Part shown: positions 1 to 4,425 of the stretch, piece after piece
Layout of the letters: each line of letters begins with the position of its first letter
Position numbering within the stretch: position 1 is the first letter of the stretch
Assembly: GCA_012512795.1 (NCBI GenBank)
Contig: JAAZDL010000034.1
Span: 1-6,114 of the forward strand
Source of the DNA: Mycoplasmatota bacterium
GTDB taxonomy: Bacteria > Bacillota_I > Bacilli_A > RF39 > UBA660
Direction: 5' to 3'
Length of the DNA: 6,114 nucleotides
Notes under the pieces: generated by a model
What the model was told of the DNA's origin: nothing
What the model saw: only the letters and a program-made list of their open reading frames with translations
Databases searched by the model: none
Position numbers and translations under genes: made by a program

Positions 1-2
1 AT

Positions 3-206
3 ATTACTGCTTATATATACACCTCGGATAAAGAAATAACTGAGCAAAACAACTACTTTTCTAAATCAAGCTCAAGCATAGAAATATTAGATACAGCATT
101 AAAAGATGAATCATTCTTTTCTAAAAAATATAATAGATTAATAGTTATTGGTGCATTAGCTGGTTGTATAGGTTTTGCTATATCTGCATTAATAAAAAGA
201 AAATAA
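3..206 (+). CDS. C-terminal part of a membrane-anchored protein (5' end outside window)
   Basis: An open frame enters from the left edge and ends at TAA 204-206, giving 67 residues. The visible part is a polar, serine-rich stretch, then IEILDTALKDESFFSKKYNR, then one hydrophobic segment of about 18 residues (LIVIGALAGCIGFAISALI) and the basic tail KRK. This is the pattern of a protein anchored by a C-terminal membrane helix with a short positive cytoplasmic end. The 'DTA...' stretch followed by a glycine-rich helix recalls the C-terminus of Wzz/CpsC-type chain-length regulators of surface polysaccharide synthesis, but the fragment is too short to claim this. A bidirectional hairpin terminator starts at its stop codon. 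The family is not recognised with confidence; the reading frame and membrane segment are well supported. Confidence 0.6.
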   Translation: MTAYIYTSDKEITEQNNYFSKSSSSIEILDTALKDESFFSKKYNRLIVIGALAGCIGFAISALIKRK

Positions 207-246
207 AAGATGTTTTATATATTAAGACATCTTTTTTATTTTTTTT
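205..246. terminator. Bidirectional intrinsic terminator between convergent genes
   Basis: Bases 205-217 pair with 223-235 (AAAAGATGTTTTA against TAAGACATCTTTT, with one G-T pair at 214/226), giving a 13-bp stem and a 5-base loop. On the plus strand the stem runs into T232-237 and then T239-246. On the minus strand it runs into TTTTATTTTCTTTTTAT, the complement of 208-192. It can therefore stop transcription from both sides. The plus-strand stop codon (204-206) overlaps the stem base, and the minus-strand stop codon (224-222) lies at the loop, so the hairpin also encodes the last residues of the minus-strand protein. Confidence 0.8.
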
Positions 247-1319
247 AAATATATAATTATTAAAAATATACATATAGTAAATAACAAAAGAATATTTTTA
301 AAAAAAGGATCATAAGTTTGAGGGATATCTACTTGTATTAAATTTTCTTCATCTTCTTGGTCAATATAAACTATAAAGCATATGTTTTTGACACAATAAT
401 CATTATTAGTAACTATATTACCTTTATCATCCACTATAATATATTCATCAGTTATGTATCTATAAAATGTTTTCGACAACATATCATCTTTAGTATAACC
501 ATCAACAAAAGTATAATAACCTTCTTTATATTCTTTTGCTAAATCATATGTTCTGTATAATTTATCTTTAAAAGTATAATAAGTTGTCTCAAAATCAAGA
601 GTTTCAGTCAATTTTTCATAATCAAATCTTGCTACACAAATATTAGAGCAACCACGAGTTACATATATATGATTGTATAAAGTATATAGCGATGAATCTT
701 TTTCACTTGATAGTTTATAACTAAGCCTAAAGATTTGTTCTTCTTTATAGTTAACTAACACATATATATCCTTATAGTTATATTTTCCATTAAGCGATAA
801 TACTATGTCCGTTCTTTTTGGTATTTTCTTATATTCTCTTACATTACCATCATTAACAAAATTTAATAATTCACTTTTTATATAATTACTATCCAAAGTA
901 TAACTCATTGGTGTTTCTGTAGATAAATTAAACACACTTATTTCAGATATATATAAATTTTCAGAGTCAAGATTATTTATAATAACATGCGTTACATCAT
1001 CTTCACTAAAAGAGAGACTTATAGTTTCTTCATATATTATCCTATCTTCATATATTTCTGGATACACCATGGATTTTTCTGAAAGAGGTGTATATTTATA
1101 ATCACTATAATCAATATATTTATCTCCAAAGCTTTCTTTAATTAAATACTCTTCATTTATATCTTTCTTAATAAACCATTTATATCTTTCCTCTTTTTCT
1201 ATAAGTATTTCGTTTACTCTTTTTGGATAGTCTTCACTCCACTGACTATAAGTTAAAGCATTAATTTTAACACATAACAATAATAACAATGATACAATTA
1301 GTTTAAATATTTTTCTCAT
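222..1319 (-). CDS. Secreted protein with C-terminal membrane anchor, unknown function
   Basis: 365 residues. Residues 1-21 form a signal peptide: MRKIFK, a leucine-rich core, and a likely signal peptidase I cut after KINA. The body (about 22-340) should lie outside the cell and is rich in Tyr, Asp, Glu and Lys. A hydrophobic segment at about 341-358 followed by KKIKKMS makes it a type I membrane protein. Cysteines occur in two close pairs, C224/C228 (RGCSNICVAR) and C309/C314 (YCVKNIC), which could form disulfides. The stretch NLYISEISVFN (about 121-131) is the sort of strand seen in galactose-binding (F5/8 C-like) folds, but this is weak. There is no LPXTG motif. The start is ATG 1319-1317 because AGGAGGAG (1332-1325) sits 7 bases upstream. 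The same frame can be extended to GTG 1388, but that codon lies inside the preceding gene's terminator hairpin. The gene is probably transcribed separately from the slipin. I do not recognise the family. Confidence 0.8.
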   Translation of the reverse strand: MRKIFKLIVSLLLLLCVKINALTYSQWSEDYPKRVNEILIEKEERYKWFIKKDINEEYLIKESFGDKYIDYSDYKYTPLSEKSMVYPEIYEDRIIYEETISLSFSEDDVTHVIINNLDSENLYISEISVFNLSTETPMSYTLDSNYIKSELLNFVNDGNVREYKKIPKRTDIVLSLNGKYNYKDIYVLVNYKEEQIFRLSYKLSSEKDSSLYTLYNHIYVTRGCSNICVARFDYEKLTETLDFETTYYTFKDKLYRTYDLAKEYKEGYYTFVDGYTKDDMLSKTFYRYITDEYIIVDDKGNIVTNNDYCVKNICFIVYIDQEDEENLIQVDIPQTYDPFFKNILLLFTICIFLIIIYLKKIKKMS

Positions 1320-1324
1320 ATTTT

Positions 1325-1332
1325 CTCCTCCT
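1325..1332 (-). promoter_or_regulatory. Ribosome binding site AGGAGGAG deciding the start at 1319
   Basis: The minus strand reads AGGAGGAG, then AAAAT, then ATG. This is a near-perfect match to the end of 16S rRNA at ideal spacing, and it fixes the start at 1319 rather than at the upstream in-frame GTG at 1388. A TATAAT (1338-1333) lies directly upstream of it. Confidence 0.85.
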
Positions 1333-1377
1333 ATTATAATTATTAAGAGAAAATATATAAAACACTTCTTTTGTATT

Positions 1378-1401
1378 AAAAAAAACACTTTACGTGTTTT
1401 T
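1378..1401 (-). terminator. Intrinsic terminator after the slipin gene
   Basis: On the minus strand AAAAACAC (1401-1394) pairs perfectly with GTGTTTTT (1388-1381) around the 5-base loop GTAAA. The right arm continues into a run of eight T (1385-1378). The first two bases of the slipin TAA stop (1402-1400) overlap the stem base, so the hairpin starts right at the end of the gene. It closes the transcript that runs from ftsY and separates it from the gene at 222-1319. Confidence 0.85.
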
Positions 1402-2185
1402 AATTATCTTTCTTATCAATAACTTTTTTTACTAGCTCAGCTCCACCATTACCTAGTTGAAACGCATTCATTATTTCAAGTGGTATGCAAAATACTAAAG
1501 TATTAGATTGATCACTACTTATATCATTAATAGTCGATAAAGTTCTTAAATGTAATGCTCCTGGAGTCATAGCCATATTTTTAGCTGCTTCTGCTAAATT
1601 TTTAGATGCTTCAACTTCACCAGCTGCTTTAGTTATAACAGCTTGTTTTTCTCTTTCTGCTTCAGCTACTTTAGCTATTACTCTTTTCATATCTTCAGGC
1701 AAAGAAACATCTTTTAATTCAACATTTTCTACTTTAACACCCCAATCATCAGTTGCCTCATCTATCACTTTACATATTGCTTCCGATAATTTTTCTCTCT
1801 CAGCTAAAAGTTCATCAAGAGAAACTGACCCTACAACATTTCTCATAGTTGTTTGTGCCATTTGACTAACTGCATAGTAAAAATTTTCAACTTCTAAAAT
1901 AGCTTTAGCTGCATCAAAAATTTTATAATATATTACAGCATTTATTTTAACTGAAACATTATCTCTTGTAATTGCTTCTTGCTCTGGAACATCTACTGCT
2001 TTTGTCCTAATATCTATTTTTTTATAAGATTGAATAACAGGAAATACTATTCTCCATCCAGGAGACATAATACCACTAAATTTTCCTAAAAAAAACTTAA
2101 TACCTCTTTCATATTCATTAATTTGTCTAACGCTTGATAATACTAGCACTGCAACTACTACGAGTATAAAAAATAATTCTTCCAT
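1400..2185 (-). CDS. Slipin / stomatin-like SPFH (band 7) membrane protein
   Basis: 261 residues, a usual length for bacterial slipins. A hydrophobic segment at about 3-18 anchors it in the cytoplasmic membrane. The SPFH/PHB domain follows from about 20 to 180: INEYERGIKFFLGKF, SPGWRIVFPV (42-50), the KIDIRTKAVDVPEQEAITRDNVSV block (56-79), DAAKAILEVENFYYAV, and DELLAEREKLSEAI (124-137). An alanine/glutamate-rich helix with AEAEREKQAVITKAAGEVEA (174-193) is the coiled-coil oligomerisation region. Family members assemble into ring-like oligomers and organise membrane domains. Bacterial slipins usually sit beside an NfeD-type protein; none is present here. ATG 2185 has AGGAG 6-10 bases upstream. 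It lies 19 bases after the second pilin-like gene and ends in a terminator, so it is the last gene of the run. Its exact cellular role is not known. Confidence 0.93.
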   Translation of the reverse strand: MEELFFILVVVAVLVLSSVRQINEYERGIKFFLGKFSGIMSPGWRIVFPVIQSYKKIDIRTKAVDVPEQEAITRDNVSVKINAVIYYKIFDAAKAILEVENFYYAVSQMAQTTMRNVVGSVSLDELLAEREKLSEAICKVIDEATDDWGVKVENVELKDVSLPEDMKRVIAKVAEAEREKQAVITKAAGEVEASKNLAEAAKNMAMTPGALHLRTLSTINDISSDQSNTLVFCIPLEIMNAFQLGNGGAELVKKVIDKKDN

Positions 2186-2204
2186 AATTTTCTCCTTTCT
2201 TTAT

Positions 2205-2543
2205 TTATTCATTATTTTTTAGTTCTTTTTCACACTCTTTTATTATTATATATTTATCTATAACTAAACCTTTAGTAAATGTTATTCTATTTATACAATA
2301 TTCATTTAATAATTCTTCATCTTTTAAATACTTTTTTTCTAATAATTGTTCTATATATACTACAGTTGATTCATTAAATTTTGGTTCTAAGTTTTCATTT
2401 GCTACATACTCTTTAGTAGCAGTTTTTACATCTCTTTCTAATCTTAATAACACTTTATCTTTTTGTGAATTAGATAACACAATTAAAAATGCACAAATAA
2501 GAACTACTATTGATCCCCAAAGAAACATTATTTTACTATTCAT
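2205..2543 (-). CDS. Small membrane protein, likely paralogue of the adjacent pilin-like protein
   Basis: 112 residues from ATG 2543. There is one hydrophobic segment at about 6-24 (MFLWGSIVVLICAFLIVL), then a polar domain that should face outward. Its body parallels the upstream neighbour: LERDVKTATKEYVANE here against LESKVVTSAKKYYVNE there, and each has two soluble-domain cysteines exactly 21 residues apart (C83 and C104 here). It lacks the glycine-containing pilin-like leader of the neighbour. The ATG overlaps the neighbour's stop by one base (TAATG), so translation is probably coupled. An in-frame TTG at 2549 has GGAAG at better spacing (6 bases) and would add two residues. The function is unknown; it could be a minor pseudopilin or another small envelope protein. 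Confidence 0.8.
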   Translation of the reverse strand: MNSKIMFLWGSIVVLICAFLIVLSNSQKDKVLLRLERDVKTATKEYVANENLEPKFNESTVVYIEQLLEKKYLKDEELLNEYCINRITFTKGLVIDKYIIIKECEKELKNNE

Positions 2544-2965
2544 TACCAATCATTGCTTCCATCATATCCTCTTGTTTTATATTTAGGACACTTAATGTAA
2601 GGAACATATACTATATTATCACCATTTGGAACAAGTTCTACATATCCACTACATTGTTTATTATTTTTATCATATAATTTTTCAATATAACCATTATAGT
2701 AAAGTGTTGATACTCTAATTATAGTGTTTTCAAGTAAAATATCATCATTATATTCATTAACATAATATTTTTTAGCTGATGTAACAACCTTTGATTCTAA
2801 ATTACTATATGAAAAAGAATTATCTTCTGATTGATTAATAAGAGAGTTATCACTATTTCCTAAAAACCCAAGCCTATTTAATCCAATAACAGCAATAACT
2901 AAACATATTAAAAACATTAATATAAATACTAGTTCCATTCTAAGTCCCCAACCATTTTTTTTCAC
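2543..2965 (-). CDS. Pilin-like (pseudopilin-like) small membrane protein
   Basis: 140 residues from GTG 2965. It starts MKKNGWGLRMELVFILMFLI: a short basic leader, a glycine, then a glutamate at the head of a long hydrophobic helix (about 11-33). This resembles class III (prepilin-type) signals such as GFTLIE, but the Glu lies at +6 from Gly5 instead of +5, so it may be a degenerate or non-processed relative. The soluble part has a helix-like start LESKVVTSAKKYYVNE (56-71), then LYYNGYIEKLYD, then CSGYVEL (C105) and PYIKCPKYKTRGY (C126). The cysteine pair could be a disulfide. The start was chosen because AGGTGAT (2976-2970) stands 4 bases ahead, exactly as before ftsY; the upstream in-frame GTG 2974 lies inside that ribosome binding site. 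It follows ylxM by 43 bases with no terminator. Its role is unproven; no pilus motor or prepilin peptidase is in the window. Confidence 0.75.
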   Translation of the reverse strand: MKKNGWGLRMELVFILMFLICLVIAVIGLNRLGFLGNSDNSLINQSEDNSFSYSNLESKVVTSAKKYYVNEYNDDILLENTIIRVSTLYYNGYIEKLYDKNNKQCSGYVELVPNGDNIVYVPYIKCPKYKTRGYDGSNDW

Positions 2966-2969
2966 TTTT

Positions 2970-2976
2970 ATCACCT
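2970..2976 (-). promoter_or_regulatory. Ribosome binding site AGGTGAT deciding the GTG start at 2965
   Basis: The minus strand reads TAGGTGAT, AAAA, GTG. AGGTGAT complements the 16S rRNA tail. The ftsY gene has the same TAGGTGAT with four bases (TTAA) before its ATG. The longer reading from GTG 2974 would place the start codon within this site. Confidence 0.7.
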
Positions 2977-2982
2977 ACAAAT

Positions 2983-3011
2983 ATTATAAACTAATTTCTT
3001 CTTTATTTCTA
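2983..3011 (-). promoter_or_regulatory. Possible internal promoter ahead of the pilin-like gene
   Basis: On the minus strand TAGAAA (3011-3006, 4 of 6 matches to TTGACA) and TATAAT (2988-2983, perfect) are separated by 17 bases. Transcription would start near 2978-2975, leaving a leader of only about 10-13 bases with the ribosome binding site at its very 5' end. That is unusually short, and an AT-rich genome produces TATAAT by chance, so this is tentative. If real, the pilin-like/slipin trio could be expressed apart from ftsY-ylxM. Confidence 0.3.
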
Positions 3012-3302
3012 TAATAATTCTTCTATTTTATTTTTAAATTCAATATCATCTATATTAATAAGTAATTCTTTTATTTTATTATTTTTCTTACTTATTTTTA
3101 AAACTTCTTCATATTTTGTTAATTTATTAATTATTTTATTTAAATACTTACTTACATAAGATTTACTAACACTATATATATCCGCTATTTCAGTTAAAGA
3201 ATAATCTTCAAAATAATAATATTCAAAATACGTTTTTTCTCTATCTGTTAATAGTTGACCATATATTTCATATAAATTTAATATAATATTTCTCTCATCC
3301 AT
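3009..3302 (-). CDS. ylxM: YlxM-family (UPF0122) SRP-operon helix-turn-helix protein
   Basis: 97 residues. The family core is clear: LLTDREKTYFEYYYFEDYSL (17-36), then a helix-turn-helix at about 36-58 (LTEIADIYSVSKSYVSKYLNKI), as in sigma-70 region 4-type HTH proteins. YlxM proteins are encoded beside SRP genes in Firmicutes and are reported to modulate the SRP pathway; the exact mechanism is not settled. The C-terminal 30 residues are Lys/Ile-rich and poorly conserved in appearance. The ATG directly abuts the ftsY stop (TAAATG), and its ribosome binding site AAGGAG (3314-3309) is built from the Lys-Glu codons at the end of ftsY, so the two are translated from one message. The usual third member, ffh, does not follow. 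The stop is TAG, the only non-TAA stop in the window. Confidence 0.9.
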   Translation of the reverse strand: MDERNIILNLYEIYGQLLTDREKTYFEYYYFEDYSLTEIADIYSVSKSYVSKYLNKIINKLTKYEEVLKISKKNNKIKELLINIDDIEFKNKIEELL

Positions 3303-4277
3303 TTAAAACTCCTTAAATAAACCATAAATATATTTTTCAATATCAAATGGTACTAAATCAGTTTCTTTTTCACCTAATCCAACAAATTTAACTGGTATAT
3401 TTACAGTTTCTCTTATAGCTAAGACAATTCCACCTTTAGCAGTACCATCTAATTTAGTTAGTATTATACCTGTAATGTTTGTTATTTCTTTAAAACTTTT
3501 AGCTTGACTTATACCATTTTGACCAGTAGTTGCATCTATAACTAAAAGTGTTTCACATGGATTATTTGGAACTATTTCTGATATTACTTTATTCATTTTT
3601 TCAAGTTCTTTCATAAGATTTGATTTATTTTGAAGTCTACCAGCTGTATCTATTAATACAACATCAATATTTTCTTCTTTAGCTTTTATTAATCCATCAT
3701 ATATTACCGCTGAAGGATCAGTTCTATCATCACCATAAAAAACTGCCCCTACTTTATCTGACCATTCTTTTAATTGATTAACAGCACCTGCTCTAAAAGT
3801 ATCTCCAGCTATAAACATTACTTTTTTTCCTTCTTTTATAAGTTTGTTTCCTATTTTAGCAATACTAGTTGTTTTACCAACACCATTTACTCCTACAAAT
3901 AAAACTACATTTAGAGTTGAAGGAATAATATTTAATTTAGAAGATAAAATATCATCTGAAACATATATCATAAAAAGTTCATCAACTATAACTTCTTTTA
4001 AATATTCAAAATTTTCAATATTTTCTTTTTTTACACGAGACTTTAATTCATCAACAAACTTAATAACTGTATTAACACCAATATCTGCAGAGATTAAAAT
4101 TTCTTCTAATTCATCATAAAATTCATCACTAATCTTAGTATATTTTACTCCTAGTATACTAAGTTTACTAACAAACTCATCTCTTGTTTTTTCAAGACCT
4201 TCTTCATATATATTAAGATCTTCTTTATATTCTTCTTCTTTAGAAAATATGTTTTTAATCTTATTAAAAATACTCAT
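3303..4277 (-). CDS. ftsY: Signal recognition particle receptor FtsY
   Basis: 324 residues. FtsY is the membrane-associated GTPase that docks Ffh-ribosome complexes at the translocon so that membrane proteins are inserted as they are made. The N domain (about 25-115) contains EILISADIGVNTVIKFVDEL. The NG GTPase domain follows with P-loop GVNGVGKTT (129-137), DTFRAGAVNQL (159-169), DTAGR (210-214), TKLDGTAKGG (274-283) and GLGEKETDLVPFD (300-312), all intact. The acidic A region of E. coli FtsY is reduced to a short charged segment (about 13-28), and the lipid-binding amphipathic start MSIFNKIKNIFSK is kept, as is usual in Gram-positive bacteria. DTFRAGA rather than the Ffh-type DTYRPAA, and the absence of an M domain, separate it from Ffh. 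ATG 4277 follows AGGTGAT (4288-4282). It is the first gene of the minus-strand run and divergent from the RNase J gene. Confidence 0.97.
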   Translation of the reverse strand: MSIFNKIKNIFSKEEEYKEDLNIYEEGLEKTRDEFVSKLSILGVKYTKISDEFYDELEEILISADIGVNTVIKFVDELKSRVKKENIENFEYLKEVIVDELFMIYVSDDILSSKLNIIPSTLNVVLFVGVNGVGKTTSIAKIGNKLIKEGKKVMFIAGDTFRAGAVNQLKEWSDKVGAVFYGDDRTDPSAVIYDGLIKAKEENIDVVLIDTAGRLQNKSNLMKELEKMNKVISEIVPNNPCETLLVIDATTGQNGISQAKSFKEITNITGIILTKLDGTAKGGIVLAIRETVNIPVKFVGLGEKETDLVPFDIEKYIYGLFKEF

Positions 4278-4327
4278 TTAAATCACCTACAATAATTATA
4301 TATTAAAATACACCAAATTAATAGTTA

Positions 4328-4356
4328 AGTATAATAATTCATATGTATATTAAAAA
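4328..4356 (-). promoter_or_regulatory. Candidate promoter for ftsY
   Basis: On the minus strand TATACT (4333-4328) is a good -10, with a poor -35 (TTTTTA, 4356-4351) 17 bases upstream. It would give a leader of about 44 bases. A TATAAT nearer the gene (4300-4295) would start transcription inside the ribosome binding site and has no recognisable -35. Some promoter must lie in 4278-4425 because the divergent gene starts there, but which one is uncertain. Confidence 0.3.
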
Positions 4357-4361
4357 GATTG

Positions 4362-4390
4362 TGGACAAGTTAACAGTTTTTTGCTATAAT
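4362..4390 (+). promoter_or_regulatory. Strong sigma-A-type promoter for the RNase J gene
   Basis: The -35 is TGGACA (4362-4367, 5 of 6), followed by a 17-base spacer and then TATAAT (4385-4390, perfect), preceded by TG at 4382-4383 (extended -10, TGCTATAAT). Transcription should begin near 4396-4398, giving a leader of about 28 bases that carries the AGGGA ribosome binding site (4414-4418). An interrupted inverted repeat, TTGTGGACAA (4359-4368), overlaps the -35. Confidence 0.8.
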
Positions 4391-4425
4391 TGTTTAATAA
4401 ATTAACTTTTTGAAGGGAAGAAATA

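Noticed and set aside
357..542. 61-codon plus-strand frame
   Set aside because: It lies opposite the secreted-protein gene, has no ribosome binding site, and its product is low-complexity Ile/Phe-rich, as expected for an antisense frame in AT-rich DNA.
1269..1275. Lipoprotein cysteine (C16) in the signal peptide of the secreted protein
   Set aside because: The residues before it are LLL, without the small residue (Gly, Ala or Ser) a lipobox needs, and a signal peptidase I site follows at KINA.
1333..1338. TATAAT as the -10 promoter element for the secreted-protein gene
   Set aside because: It directly abuts the ribosome binding site, so a transcript from it would lack a complete binding site, and no -35 is recognisable at proper distance. 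The true promoter is probably further upstream in 1340-1380 but is not clear.
1320..1388. N-terminal extension of the secreted protein to GTG 1388
   Set aside because: The extension starts inside the slipin terminator hairpin, has no ribosome binding site, and would bury a textbook signal peptide that has AGGAGGAG 7 bases before its own ATG.
2966..2974. Start of the pilin-like gene at GTG 2974
   Set aside because: That GTG is part of the AGGTGAT ribosome binding site; GTG 2965 stands at correct spacing and matches the ftsY arrangement.
3844..4119. 91-codon plus-strand frame
   Set aside because: It is antisense to the conserved ftsY N and early G domain and has no family features or start signals.
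4278..4425. Riboswitch or small RNA in the ftsY-rnj intergenic region
   Set aside because: 148 bases of AT-rich DNA are accounted for by divergent promoters and ribosome binding sites; I saw no stable stem set or known aptamer core.
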